In this document: positions 11,540 to 25,282 of the stretch, piece by piece
Position numbering within the stretch: the first letter of the stretch is position 1
Layout: the number at the start of each line of letters is the position of its first letter
Assembly (NCBI RefSeq): GCF_963855985.1
Contig: NC_087095.1
Location: forward strand, 12,286,001-12,350,000
Reading direction: 5' to 3'
Length of the DNA: 64,000 bases
From: Ostrinia nubilalis
Lineage: Eukaryota > Arthropoda > Insecta > Lepidoptera > Crambidae
Notes under the pieces: generated by a model
Told to the model about the DNA's origin: nothing
Database searches by the model: none
Seen by the model: the letters and a program-made list of their open reading frames with translations, nothing else
Made by a program: the position numbers and the translations under genes

Positions 11540-12160
11540 AAGATTACTACCGGACCGCTTGTCTTGTCACCCGATTGTAGAAAGGAGGACCTATTTTTTT
11601 ATTTTATGTATATCTTGGACACCCACAAGGTGGACCGACGACATCGTAAAGGTAGCAGGGAAGCGCTGAACGCAGGCCGCTACCAATCGATCAACATGGA
11701 AAACATTGGGGGAGGCCTATGTTCAGCAGTGGACATCATATGGCTGAAATGATGATGATGATGATGATATCCTGGACACTATACTACAACTTGGCCTGGT
11801 AAATTTTGAAACAATGGCTTTTTAAGTGACAGTTAGGTGGCATACATACAGGATCTACCGGACCGTTTGTCACCCGATTGTAGAAAGGAGGATCTATTTT
11901 TTTAAATTATATTTTATCTTGGACACTATACTACAACTTGGCCTGCTAAATTTTGAAAAGAAAAATGGCTTCTTAAGACCTGACATAGTTAGGTGGCATA
12001 CATACACAGGATACCGGACCGCTTGTCACCCGGTTGTGGGAACAAGAACCTATTTTTTTGAATTATTGGATACTACGATTCGGCTTGGTGAATTTCGAAA
12101 GGAATGGTTGTATTCGTTCTTGCCTCGTAAGTGACATAGTTAGGTGACATACATACGTAT
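11540..12160. repeat. Three to four degenerate ~140 bp tandem units interrupted by a retroelement tail
   Basis: Each unit carries ACCGGACCG, then TTGTCACCCGATTGTAG, AAGGAGGA(T/C)CTATTTTTTT, a TCTTGGACACTATACTACAA segment and TTAGGTGGCATACATACA. Units start near 11551, 11850 and 12010, with decay increasing in the last. The first unit is split by the RTE tail at 11618-11767. ORFs across this array are by-products of the repeat. Confidence 0.65.
11618..11767 (+). mobile_element. 3' end of an RTE-type retrotransposon with (ATG)n tail
   Basis: Contains GGTGGACCGACGACATCGTA and GGAGGCCTATGTTCAGCAGT, which translate to the usual RTE C-terminus (RWTDDI, then EAYVQQW-like), followed by a GATGATGATGATGATGAT tail. 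The sequence ATATC(T/C)TGGACAC is present on both sides (about 11605-11617 and 11766-11780), consistent with a 13 bp target duplication from target-primed reverse transcription. Confidence 0.7.
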
Positions 12161-15100
12161 CACTTAGTAAATTAAAAAAAAGTTTCAGTCGATTTTCCAA
12201 AATTGAACTATTAAAATTTTCACATTTTCCAACGCGTCATTCTTTGGGTCACCAATTGTAGATTTTTAATAGGAAAAGTACTGTATTTTACAAAAATATT
12301 TAACTACTAGCACTAAAATATTTAAATTCTAGTGACTATTGTATGAATGATCGTCATTACGGTTTTATCAAGACTGAGCAAATATAGCATTCGTTATCAC
12401 CGCAAGATGGCGCGCGAGTGAATCAATGTAACCTCAATTACTTATTAAGAAAGGTCTCGGAAATTTCCAACGATTAGGTAAGATTATAATATCTGCGGAA
12501 ACTAATGTTTGTAAAGCAATCTGTAGCAATTAACGGAGTTTAGGTATCATTGATATTGTGACGTGATAGTACTATCTGTTTTCAATGCACGAAATGAGGA
12601 CTGCTCCCATCCTTTTGACTTATTTTTGAGAGTCCGATATTAGGCAATTTTCCATATAAATTCCCGTTTCCCCGTTTTTAACTACACACTGCCAAAAGGC
12701 ATAGCGTGGCCATTAAAAAAAAAAGATACTGGTCTCAACTCAACAACCATTATAAAAACTTTTTTTTTTTTTTAATGACTGTTTTCTCCCCGTGTTGTCA
12801 GAAATCGATCGTTTTATTAAGTTATTTATCGACAGTTTTTTGTTTTTTTTTTATCTGTTTTGTTTGTACACTATACAGGCTAAATTATAATAATATTTGA
12901 TGAACTCTTTAGTTTGGAGTTTTTTTTCTGTAGAACAGAAGAGAGAATCTTGTAATGTAAATAATTTGTATAAAATAAAGTCACCTGTTATTTTAAATTT
13001 TACACGGAAACTTCTTGTAGAATATGAAACCATTTAATATTCATAGTTTTTATGTTAATGAACCGCAGTTGTCAGTTTTGGATAAATTATTTAATGAAGT
13101 TCCAAAATCACGAAAATCCAAGGAATTTTGTATGTAATTTAAGTAGGTAATCAAAATGAGAAACACATCATTCAAAATTAAATTGAATTTACATATTCGT
13201 TGTAGCATTTAGCATATTCTTAATGCATCAATAAAGTGATTTTGAATGATTTATTATGATCAATGTCACACATGAACATAATTGAATTTTTCAAATCAAT
13301 AATTATAATGACTTTATTTAATATAATTCATTTACAGTAATTATTATTATTAGGATTAGTGATAACTGTTTTCAATCATTATTTATCGATAAAAACCGCA
13401 TCCTTCGAATATGTAAAGGTGCAAAATTAATTCTAGTTCGATCTGAATAAAGGTGACAATAGTAGTAGCACGACCGTACCTTGGAAATACCCACAGTTGA
13501 TAGAATACATAATCATACATATATTTACTTTTCTTACAGTCTTACATGTTCTTGCCTGTAGCAAGTGATTTATACACTTACCTACTCGTAAGTAGGTACC
13601 TATATCGTTTTCATAAAAAAAATCAACTTTTGTTCGTCACTTGTTTCATATTATTAAACATCCCGTCATTTATAATGGCGGGATGAATCCGTGCGTAATG
13701 CGTTACGCTTTTGTTTTTTGACGGAAAACCTTTTTACTTGTAAATCAAATTGCTATCTATGGCCCCAACTTTATAAGATTTTAATTAATTTGTTTTACAT
13801 AATGTTTAGGTAGTTTGATAAAGAATATCCCGAATTCGCGTTAACTGGGTCTCTTTCTTAGACATTCTAACTGCTGACTGTATAAAAAGTAGTTGTCTGG
13901 ATATAATTAGATTTCCCAGTTCTTAGAATTATTATTCAAAATCTATACTATCCAGCTCAATTTTAGTCTAACGCGACTTAATTGACTTGGTTAATTAAAT
14001 TTGATCCTAAAATCAAGTTAAGTCGCTTCTCCTTAAATCCCTCCGTAGTAATTCGTCCTACCCACACATTGCTGTCAGTGCAAACATCACAATCATCCCA
14101 AATTAGTCAATCTTGAACCCGTATCTTAAACTAAACAAAGTTTTAAACTTTCCCTGCGTCCGAAGTCAATATGTTATCTTCAAACGGTATTATCAAGGGC
14201 AAATTATCGCTTGCGGTATGCCTTCGGCGAGCTCCCAAGCGAGGGGTCGTAATGACTCGTTATACATTGCCCACTTTGATACGATTGGTACAAGGTATTT
14301 ATGTGCTAAAGCAGCAATATAGATAAAACTCAAAGGACAGTCGTTGTCAAAAATCAGTGGCGGTGTCGGCGGTGGCGGGCCGATAAGATATGAAAATATG
14401 TAGTTATTACCTACTTATTATTACTGCTGCTTTAGATTGAAGCTATACCGGGTGGTAGAAACTCAGAAAAAATCTGTACTGGATGTAATATAGGTAATTT
14501 TATCTACGAAACAACGGTTTTATTCCCGCAGTAGGCTGGAAAAACGATTGCAAAAACGAAAATTGCAAAAATTTCCAGTAATTTCAGATTTTATATTGTT
14601 CTTGGATGTGAGCTGAAACAACGGTTATTTTTATAGGACAATCAGATTGATTGATTCAATCTGCCTTTAAAAAATAACGCCAAAAGGAGGTAATATACAC
14701 GAGTAAAACTACGCAGAAAACATTCCACTCATTGTAGCTTCGAAAATAATGTTTTTTCGGAATTTTCGCTCGTTTAAAAGCCTTCCAAAATTACCTTGAA
14801 CTCATACGTAGAACTTACTTATCACACACTATCAACTTGTCCTCAATTTTTTTCTAAAAAAAACCGTCAAACGTAACCGCTGGCAGCTACAGCTACATGT
14901 AAATAAATATCTTTATCTACCTGAAAATGAAAACCTGAAAAAGTCTAATACTTACTTCATTGTCTTATTATGCGTATTACGCAAGCAACACTCATTAAAA
15001 TACAAATTTAAGAAATATTTACTATGACTTCTTTTTTTTTCGCCTTAAATAAGTAATCTACTTACCAATACTGACTTAAGTACACATCAACTGACGGCTA

Positions 15101-16968
15101 TAATTACCGAGTCTAGAAAGTTTGAAATTTAAATCTCTTTTGAAACGTAAGAAATATTCGTAATTAGATTTACATTTGTGAAATTCTTTCATTTTTATTT
15201 ATTTCATTTTCGTAGCAGCCCTGCCGTTGGAACAAAACACTTTGTTTTGGAACATTATTTGCGGAACAATATGATATAAGCGTTTACGTTGTAATGTTTG
15301 ACACGTGTGTGCTACTCTCCCATTCAGACGTCCGTTGATGGTTATGATCCTGTTTTTCTTCATAAAACAAGAAATGCTTGAACCATGACACATGTTCTAC
15401 TAGTAGAACAGTCGTATTAGGATGATGTGTCACGTATAGTACATTTTTTATCACATCTAAAATTAGTTTATGCGTTTTGTATGCCTGTATCGTCCACGCT
15501 ACGTTCGTATCGCAAAGATGCGAAGTAAATGCAAATTGTTTGTGTGCACAGTACAACAGTTAAATGGTCTAGATATAAGTCGCACGACATGCAATCGCAA
15601 TTTATACCTTATGATCATATTAATAAAAAATAAAATAGTAATGTAGGTATAATGCTACATTTCGAGTGCTTGGTGAAAATAACACAGAAAAAACAGAAGA
15701 CGGTTGTAGTATTTTTACAAATAAGGATCTATTATGTAACTTTCCACTGGACTGAGTCAAATCTCGATAAGTAAGCAATCGGAATTATACTAAACTTTGC
15801 ACCCAAAATAAAACCCTACGAATTACAGGTGGACTCAAGAATGAAATCAACAGGCAATATCAATTTTCCGCTTTAAAATATGAAAAATATAAATCAAAAT
15901 TTTCAAATAAACTTCCACCCGAAACTCGTAACGAGTTTACTTAACCTTGGCAATAAATTCTTCGATACATTTTGTTCCACTTTGATATAAAGGAATAGAG
16001 GGGTTGCAATACTGGCAATACTGCACACCACCTTGCTCTGATTGATTTATACGTCTTGTTTGTCACAGAGCCGATTTATTTGAATTCCTGCCAGGGCTTG
16101 GTAGCCAGAGGATTAATATCGGGCAGACCTCCTCCATATCCCCGAGTTTCGGCTATAATTCAATATTTCAGGACGGGACCACGCCGAATTAACATACAAA
16201 CGTCAATCGTTCCATGAATAAAAAATGTATTGGATTTAGTCAAATGAGTCGCTATCGGGCGTTTAGTGTTGGGCCCCAAACTGCTTATAGCGGAAATATA
16301 AAATGCGTATTACTGATTTGGATTTGGACCGAACGCACGCTGGGTTGTGACGACACGCGAGCTCGGGGTTGCCATATAACATAAATTAGTGCGTGAAGGG
16401 AAAATATTAGGAATCCGGATTCGGGTAGTAAAATTGAATGCAGCAGAGTAGGAATTATTATTTTCTTTTTTAGGTTACATCGCTTTTTTTCGTTGCTTTT
16501 ACGTTAGATTTTGTTCTTTTCGTAAATTCTTCAAAACGTTGACTATTTAATAAAGTAATTTTTATAAGTTTTAAAAACTGAGTTTAACCTGTTACCATTA
16601 TTTCTTTGATATAAAAGTGGCGCTGTGAGCTGGCAATAAAAAGTATACTTTGAATTACTTAATTGCAAACGAGATCAAAGTGCGACGAAATGCAATCAAC
16701 TCTTTTTAATAAAACTAATAAATGAAAAAAACGTTATAGCGCGAGAAGAAAGTTCAACGGCGGTTTCTCACTATGTCTAGAAAAACTTTATTAAAACTAT
16801 ATTAGCAATATTTCGTTCGGTTATGTTATGAAATTACATTTGTAAACACCTATGTTATTTATTCTAACTTTGCTAAGCTAAAGAATTTGTAAATTAGCCT
16901 TATCACTTTTGATAAAAGAAAATCACCGAATTTCACCAATCACCAAACTATTGTGTAACAATTTTATA
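12161..16968 (+). other. FOXO intron 2, no gene recognised
   Basis: Almost 5 kb of AT-rich intron. No ORF with a recognisable domain, no RNA gene and no well-bounded element was seen. Poly-T/poly-A runs occur near 12717-12775 and 12840-12850. Confidence 0.45.
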
Positions 16969-17091
16969 CTAAGACTGAGTTACCACTTAACTTTAAACGT
17001 AACTTTATCGATAACCGGTGTGTTATGTATGGAGTTTGACAGATTTCTGACGTTTGTTAAAGTTATTGTAAGATGGTGCAACCCAGCCTAA
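16969..17091. mobile_element. MITE, TTAGGCTGGGTTGCACCA family (copy 3)
   Basis: The left end CTAAGACTGAGTTACCACTT is diverged; the right end GATGGTGCAACCCAGCCTAA is well preserved. The core GTATGGAGTTTGACAG is present. Confidence 0.72.
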
Positions 17092-17872
17092 GAAAGTTAT
17101 TAAGAAAACTCGACTATAAGAACACGTGCAACATTATTTTACTAAAATAGTTTAGAAAAATCTACGAGCGTTTCAATAATAAGACCCCAAATGAACTGCC
17201 AACGAAATATTCCATGACAACGCATTCAGAGACCGGTTCAATATTAACTGTAGATGAGGTTATTATGGCCGCTGCGTGTACGCACAAGTGCTGAACAGTT
17301 CCGTTTAATCATACATCTTGAGATAATAACGTAAAAATTGCAAACATTTATAAATTTTGATGATATTGTTTTACTTTCATGTTAAAAAAATAATATTTTT
17401 TTGGTGCTTTTTCACCTTAGTCCATCCGTGATATACGTGCAACGGTGCAGAAGGATCTGGAGCTAAAAAAAATTAAGCATTGGTGTTGAAATTTTCTACG
17501 CGCTCCAGAATAAAACACCCCAGCTACTAAATTTTAATGTTGAAATTCAACTGACGCCGTACCACCTCTTTTATCGATAAAAAAATCGAAATTTTCGATT
17601 ATTACTCGATTCACATCATCTCACTATTAACAATTAACTTCTAATAGCGGTTGCAATGAAACATTTCCTCGGATGCCGTTGACGTCATTATAGAAAATGA
17701 ACCTTAAGTTGTAGGTCGTAAGGCGAAACGTCAATTAAGCAATTAAAGGGCCGCGACCTTAATTAGCGATCTTAATAATACCGTTTAATCATGAAATTAT
17801 GAATGCGATTATAGTTGATTTCCGACGACGTCTGCCCACTGGCGACCTTTGGCTTTTTTACTCGAAATAGTC

Positions 17873-18000
17873 TTAGGCCAAGTTGGATCTTACTTTAACA
17901 GTAGGTAACTATAATTCGGTCATCATCATTTCAGCCACATGCAGGACGTTCACTGCTAAACATAGGTAGACCTCCTTTAAAGATTAGCCAAATCTTTGGC
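17873..18000. mobile_element. Truncated MITE end joined to a minus-strand RTE tail fragment
   Basis: At 17873-17915 one end of the TTAGGC...ACTTTAACAGTA MITE family is recognisable. It runs directly into CATCATCATTTCAGCCA (17922) and a reversed, decayed copy of the RTE 3' end (GTTCACTGCTAAACATAGG, the complement of the TGTTCAGCAGTG word). The junction suggests the retroelement tail inserted into or deleted the rest of the MITE. Confidence 0.5.
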
Positions 18001-18672
18001 GCCCTTGGGCTTATGATATATTTTGACTAAGTTAAAAATTTTGTAAAGGAAGCCCTATTTCATGCCGAAAGCACATAGTTCACATATAAGCTCAGACACA
18101 TTCCAACGATTTATCAAACATTGATGATTAATTACATAAACCAACATAATAATATTTTGGGACATTTATAAATAGTACAAAAATAATATGTAAGTAGTTC
18201 GGTTGCGAAGTTAGATTTATATCACATTTAATTTAAGTAATCTACCGATAGATATAACTTCCCAATCTACGATACTCCGCAACATTCCTATACGCACTAA
18301 TTTTAACTGTTCCAAATTCTCTGTCCCCATCAAAAATATTTACGTGGCGTTTTCCTCAAACGATGAAGATATCTCCAATGTACAGTCGCTCGAACGGTGT
18401 GTAATTAATTTTATATCTTATTGCTAAAGTAGTAGAGCTGGTATTTTTTTTGTTGACTGTACTAGAGTAGGTATTATTAACACAACCGGTCGTGGCGGGT
18501 GATTATGTAAATTAAGATTACGTCTCGCTTATAAAGATCATACTGTAAGTAAAATGACTAATTTATCGAGCACACAAGGTCAGTTTCGACATCAAAGAAA
18601 AACTCGCTTCTTCAAACTACGTACGGATCCTTGATTCTTAATCATTTGATGTGCATACTTTATTTATATTAC

Positions 18673-19125
18673 TAGCTTTTACCGGCGGCTTTGCCCGCGT
18701 CTATTTAGAACTGTCACTAAAAATATTTTTTTCTTCGCACACGTGTATAATACACCTACATTTAAACTTTCCTCTTGAATCATTCGTTCTAATAATGAAA
18801 AAAAAAACATCATCAAAATCCGATGCCTAGTTTAAAAGATCTAAAACGTAGCGACTTTGTTTAATTATGCTATGATCACAATAATAATGAGTTTTCATAT
18901 CGCTGGCATTTAGATAGATTCTTCATACTTATTCACTTCCTATTTTACCCTTCAAGAAATAATAATTATTATTTTCGAAAAATGTAGAGCATCATACTCT
19001 ATACTCCAATCTCTCTCTATCAAATTAATCAAAATTTCAGTTTCAGGTTCAGTTGTTTATTCATGAAAAGACAATACAGACAGACAGACAGAGTTCCTTT
19101 CGCATTTATAATATAAGCATGGATT
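18673..19125 (+). repeat. Decayed short retroposon of the GGCTTCGCCCGCG family
   Basis: Begins ACTAGCTTTTACCGGCGGCT with TTGCCCGCGTC and ends CAGACAGACAGACAGAGTTC, then TTTCGCATTTATAATATAAG. This is the head and tail pattern of a very common lepidopteran dispersed repeat, probably the 3' part of a non-LTR retrotransposon. Class assignment is from memory of the pattern only. Confidence 0.55.
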
Positions 19126-19775
19126 ATTGAACAATATCAATTTGATTGTGGATGATGCTTTGAAGGGCATATTAAAAACTCGCGTGAATATGTTAGATAA
19201 GTATTTTTAGTTGTGTTTATAACTTTTACAATAGTATTTTTCCAGTCACCTTCCGGTGACATTAGGCAAGAGTTACTTATTTCGATGTATTCTAAAAATA
19301 GTTTTCTCAAATGTAACCATCGAAGGAGTTTAAACTACGCATTTGGTTAGTTAATTCGACTTTATTTAAATTAACACCTATGCGGGTAATCTATAAGATT
19401 TGTACCTAACAGTACGACCATATTTTGTTGTAGACTGTAAAAAATACTACATATTTTGACTATACAGGGTGTTTGGTAAATGGGTATATGCAGTCGTCCG
19501 TACTTTTATTACTACTCGAAACGTAATTTCGGACGAGTTGTACCAAAAATAACTGGAGTAAAACATTAATAATGACCTAATGAGTCAATAGCATTTCCGT
19601 TAATCTACTCATTAGACACCTCTTCGAGCCCAGCTATAGTCTGCCACTAATTACAACTAACACCTAATTACCGATTATAGCGGACGTTTTATTAATTGGA
19701 GCGCTGAGTTTTCTGAATTACCTGAGGTAGTACTTCTCGTAATTTTTTATATTATTAAGAATGTGCCTTATCCTA

Positions 19776-20345
19776 CTAATATTATAAATGCGAAAGTTTG
19801 GATGTCTAGATGTCTGGATATCTGGATGTTTGTTACTCTTTCACGCAAAAAGAAAGAAACGGATTTTGATGAAACTTTACAGTATTATTGTTTACTAGCG
19901 GCCGCCCGCGACTTCGTACGCGTGGATCCCGTTTTACCCCCTTCATCTATCTTACGCAGTTTAGATTTTTTCATACAAATGTTTTTTCCCGCTAACTCCC
20001 GTTCCCGTGGGAATTTTGCAATATCCTGTTGTAACTAAGCTTTAAGTTTACTAAGGTACCTGCATGCCAAATTTCAAGCGTCTAACTTAAGCGGTTTAGA
20101 TTTTTCATACAAAAGGATTTTCCCGCTAATTCCCGTTCCCGTGGGAATTCCTAAGTATACTATAACCTGCCCAGGAGTATGAAGAATAATTGTACCAAGT
20201 TTTGTTAAAATCCGTCGAGTAGTTTTTGTTTCTATAAGGAACATACAGACAGACAGACAGACAAAAAATTTACTGATTGCATTTTTGGCATCAGTATCGA
20301 TCACTAATCACCCCCTGATAGTTATTTTGAAAATATATTTCATGT
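19776..20345. repeat. Composite of retroposon fragments, both orientations
   Basis: Starts with ACTAATATTATAAATGCGAA, the complement of the tail word of the same retroposon family, and contains GCGGCCGCCCGCGACTTCGT (about 19899). It then has two copies of a TTCCCGCTAA(C/T)TCCCGTTCC word (about 19987 and 20113) and a second CAGACAGACAGACAGACA tail at 20247. It looks like nested or recombined fragments rather than one element. Confidence 0.5.
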
Positions 20346-20408
20346 ACAGAATTGACCTCTCTACAGATTTATTATAAGTATAGATAACCCAGAATAACAT
20401 ATAGGCTA

Positions 20409-20637
20409 CTAGCTTTCCGCCCGCGGCTTCGCCCGCGTGGAATTTTGTCTGTCACAGAAAAACTTAATCGCGCGCGTCCCTGTTTCGAAAACCGGGATAA
20501 AAACTATCCTATGTCCTTTCCCGGGACTCAAACTATCTCTATGCCAAATTTCAACAAAATCAGTTCAGTGGTTTAGGCGTGAAAGAGAGACAGACAGACA
20601 GACAGAGTTACTTTCGCATTTATAATATTAGTATAGA
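20409..20637 (+). repeat. Short retroposon, near-complete copy
   Basis: Runs from ACTAGCTTTCCGCCCGCGGC through GGACTCAAACTATCTCTATG to CAGACAGACAGACAGAGTTA, then TTTCGCATTTATAATATTAG. It closely matches a minus-strand copy at 49579-49785, so this family has been active fairly recently. The 62-codon ORF inside is part of the repeat, not a host gene. Confidence 0.65.
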
Positions 20638-23629
20638 TAATAATTTACGACGATCTGTGTGAATCTTATAGTTCGAATAAGTTATCGTTCTGATCGCCTA
20701 CCAGACCTGACCCAACGCCTGAACCGGTTCCACTAGGAGACCAAAGAGAATGCTGACTGGCCAGTCACTACCAACCAGTCTAGACCGAAATACCTACCAA
20801 GCATTTAGTACTAAATATAATATCAACACCGCTAAGAGCTGGAAGCAATTATATTTTAATAGAATCAATTTAGTTGATTTACGATCAACTCGTCCAATTT
20901 CTATTTGAAATGTTTCAAGATCGAAAAGTTTCGAGGTCGCATAGCTACGGTAGCGAATTCCCCGAAACCACAGCAGGAATTGAACAGTTGAGAATTTCTA
21001 ACGACCGCGTGCCAAATTATTTACATTGCTTGCAAGACATTTGTTTGGTTTATTAGAGTTAAAAAATGTTCTTATACTTCCAGAAATAATTTTAAAACTA
21101 AGCATGTTAAGGTAAATAGTTCGCAAAAGCAAATTATCTTGTGCTCCATTTGTCTCTTTTTTTATATGACCTATCTTTGAGTGAGTGAGAGATAGATTTG
21201 ATAAATAACAAAATATTTGATAAATATAAAATGCTATTAGATTGAATGAATAAGAAATAACTATGACAATTTCAGTTTTGCCCTTATAATGATAAAAATG
21301 ACTTCGTGGCTAAGACACAAACCTTATCGTCTTGGCGCGGGTAGGTAAGGATGATAAGTTGATATTTTTAATGTAACTTTCCTATGATTCTCTAAATACA
21401 CAATGGCTAATCTAGGTATCTTTTTATCAGGTGTAATTAACAAGAATCTAGAATGTAGTCAAGTTTACAATGATAAAAATTTGCGATGCAGTGGGTAGGC
21501 TGTTCTGGTTTGCCTGCAACATTGCGTCGGGGAGAAAGTTGATCGATGAGCCTCTCTGATACATTCATATCAACTTGTCTACTTTTTACCCGGTTATTAC
21601 AACCTCCCGATTTTGTTTTTAAGTTTGTCTTGGACAGGTGCGGTTAGGGTTAAATTCTTAACCACTCCGCGCTATGTAACACTTTTTCTGAGATATTCTG
21701 TATCACATTACAGTAATCTGGGCAATCTGGCTCCTCTTTTTAAAGGATTTTGAAGACTAATCTAACAAAACTTTCTGACACTTCAAGTAATACTAATAAA
21801 TTCGTTTGTTAGTATTCAAAGCTAATGTTACAATCAGTTATCTACGTATGACAAACTTTGGAAATATTAACCACCTTAGTTCGTTCTCGAACCTTCGATA
21901 TTATGTGTGCACCATGACTGCTCTAACCACCAGATGATAATATTGTCAACTAATTATTGATCAATTTCCGTTGAAGGAAATGAATATAAATTAGTCATAT
22001 TTAGGTAGTATTAAACCTACTGTGGTAGTATCAATAACAAAACCCGTCATACTGCATTCAAATGCAGATTTTGCTAGCATCTCTGTTGCGTCCTTTATTA
22101 CATTTTTCTTTCGTAGGTATCTTGTTTCAATCTGGAAATATTGTGTTCAAAAATTCTTTCGTCTTTGGATTTATTCTTAACAAGTTTAACCACAATATAG
22201 GTATAGGTATTCTGTACTACATTACACTAAAAGAGTGCAAATTTCATCTACGGAAATTCTAGATTTCCCAGAAAAGTCGACCTACTTAATCAAAGTTTGA
22301 AGGCCTAAGGGCGATTCTGGAAAAACAAATGCAGGCAGAGAATTACCTACAACGCTAGACTTAAAAAAAAAACAACCTAGATGGCTTAAATATCCAGATA
22401 TTGTTTCATAAAATATAGTATACAAGCATTAAACGTGCAAGTAGCATAGCATTAAAACACAATCGGATCAAACGGAATGCACCATAACCGTCCGATAGAA
22501 GGATCTAGAAGCCACCAGAAAAGTGTTCGAAATCGCGCACGTACACTCGAGCAGAAAATACGTGCAACTTTATTATTTAACATTGAACCATGAGTAAAGT
22601 CACGAGTTTGCGTAAGTAGCCATACTGCAGCTGCTGAAAGAAATAATCGGTTTTCAGCTTTGTTGTACAGTGGACAGCATATCAATCTGTCACAGAGAAA
22701 TTTCCCCAAAAGATTTTAGACTTTATAATAGCTTTAATGTAAGGTTTAAAATACACAAGCATTTCTCTGTATTTCTGTAATCTGTGTGACTATTTCGCAA
22801 GTTATTATGTGTTTACTGAATGCGTTTCATCTTAAACTTCTTATCATCACGTGAGGTTGAGGTCAAGCGGACTTAGCTCGGATAAAAAAAGACCAGGAAA
22901 GTTTCCTCTCTCGGCTTGATATAGATTTACGACCCAAGTCCAAATAATTATCACTTCAACAACAGCCAGAACATGGTCTAGAATATTCTGAAACAATCGA
23001 GTTTACAATTAATTGTGCTACAGAATAATGATGAATTACTTACACTAAATAATAATATTGTTACAACTTCGTCATTAATTGTCGTATATTGAAGAGCTTC
23101 TTCGTAGTAAGACAAATAAATATAGAATTATGACATAATTAGGTATCAGTATATCTTAGGTGTTTCTGTTCTGTTTCTGGGCTGACATTTATTATGGCGC
23201 CATTGGTATTTTCCGTAGCCAATATTTTCCATACATTACAATGACCGTTCTTGACAATACGTCATAACGAATTCTACACTTATATTAATACTACTACGTT
23301 TTAGAATTCCGAACAACAACAGCCCTGTCTGACATGTTTTGATACTTTATCTTGTCAATGGTATATATTTTGATCGACTTGTTTAATTTTAACAGACTCT
23401 AGTATTCATAACGGAACGATAAAAGTACCAAGAAACAACGCCATTTTATAAAGAAATTACATCGGTGTATTTATGAACATCATCATCAGATCATTCAGTA
23501 TCCACTTTAGAAGCACGTGCACGATCCTCTTTAATGTACCAGGTTTCATTTTGTCCTAAAATTAGGCCTAATGTTCGCAATTTTGTCCCTTAGTCCACTT
23601 CTCGTCATCCATTGAAATAATGAGATTCT
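20638..23629 (+). other. FOXO intron 2, no gene recognised
   Basis: AT-rich intron with no supported gene or bounded repeat. Short ORFs (20874, 22062, 22452) lack recognisable domains. Confidence 0.45.
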
Positions 23630-23860
23630 ATTCTATCATCGTCATCATCATCATCATCATCATCATCTCAGCTATAGAACGTTCACTTGTCCTCCAATGC
23701 TTTCCATGTTGCCCGGTTGGTAGCGGTCTGCGTCCAGCGCCTTCCTGCTACCTTTATGTACGATGTCGTCGGTCCTCCTTGTGGATAGACGTCCCACGCT
23801 GCGTTTTCCGTTATGCGGCCTCCACTCCAGAACCTTGCTGCCCCATCGGCCTATCGGCTA
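23630..23860 (-). mobile_element. RTE-type retrotransposon 3' end, minus strand
   Basis: Starts with the (CATCAT)n tail at 23640 followed by TCAGCTATAGAACGTTC, then GGTAGCGGTCTGCGTCCAGC and ACGATGTCGTCGGTCCTCCT. This is the complement of the WTDDI region seen in the copy at 11618. It extends further upstream into the ORF than that copy. The ORF on + here is an antisense frame. Confidence 0.65.
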
Positions 23861-24212
23861 AAACCATATTACCATTATTTTTATATTTAACAAGGACAAG
23901 ACCAGACCAGATCTGGATCACATGTTTGAACAGGCCACAAGTGGTCCACATAATACCTTATGCTATGATAAGTGATAAATGTTAACTCACGATGTTGGTA
24001 AACAACGCACAGACGTAACCCGACCCATTTACGTCATGTACTGTTGAAAATAAGTCAAAATGTACCATCCGTTTACATTTATTTGCGTAATTTGTACCGG
24101 TCGTTTATTGTTTTTAATGCATTTTCATTCATTAATGTGTAACCTTGACCTTGACAGTTAATGGCGTAGTGGGTGAATCACTTGATTGTACAAGTTTGAT
24201 TCCCAGAATGTA

Positions 24213-25282
24213 GGGGAGAGGGGGGCAGCTTTGGACAGGGGCAGCTTAGAACAAATGAATTTAAAAATCACTGGTTTAGGCTACAATGGTATAAATCATA
24301 ATTTATATTGCCAGCACTGATGCGCATAGCCGTCACATCTCATTTTTAATATCTAACTGTAGGTTAACCGGCAAAAGTGGTTTTTTGTTTTTGACTGCCA
24401 ATTTCGCACTTTTTTATTTTGGTTCTAAGGATTTTGTGGACGTAGTTTTATAAAATAGTGAGTGGTTTGTTTACTATATGGAAGTTTAAATAGTTTCAAT
24501 GAAGATTTGATAAGAAATTGCGATATAAAAGTATGTTCCGTTATTAAATTTATGTTTTTTTCTGGAAATATACCCATGGGGCAGCTTTGAACGAAATGGT
24601 TGGGGCACCTTTGAACTTTATAAATTTTCTTTTTTAAGTAGTATTATAAAACCTTAAGTTTTCTAATACTTCGTAGAAGGTTTTTACATAAAAAATAAGC
24701 AGATTGCTTTACTGTGACAGATAAAATTTCAAGCTGGGTGAAGTCCGGGCAAAAGCTAGTTTTAGTAGTTGATTGATATTTTTTAAATTATGCAGTTTTG
24801 TCTTTGATGTGTCATTAAATAGAAAGTTTATTAGTATTTAGTTAATTGATATATCTTATATTTACTTTTTTTTAATAATATCCCTAAGTTTTGTGTTACT
24901 TTGTACAGAGTGATGTAATATAAAATAAACATGTTAAATTGATCCCAAATGACACTGATCATTTAAAATTTTGTTTATTAATTATTTTAAAAATACACAT
25001 TCATAAATATTCAGTTTTATTTCATTGAAAAAAATACTAATTCAAAACTGCCCCAGGCGTGTTCAAGGCTGCCCCGACTACGGGGCAGTTTTGAACGTTT
25101 ACAGGTCTGTGCAAAAATCTAAATATCTTAATAAGCGTTCATGAATAATTAAGAAGAACATCATTATTTTGTTGTGTGATAACCATGACCTCTAACTAGG
25201 AAGAAAAAAATAATGAAATCGTTCAAATTTGGAAGATATTTAATAAAGTATGAAAATTGTTCAAAGCTGCCCCCCTCTCCCC
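24213..25282. mobile_element. 1.07 kb TIR element, TA target duplication, reiterated GGGGCAGCTTTGAAC
   Basis: Left end GGGGAGAGGGGGGCAGCTTT at 24213; right end AAGCTGCCCCCCTCTCCCC finishing at 25282; TA on each side (24211-24212, 25283-25284). The terminal word GGGGCAGCTTTGAAC recurs inside at about 24229, 24578 and 24603, and around 25044-25098 in both orientations. No transposase ORF. The design matches the element at 28122-29160. Confidence 0.8.
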
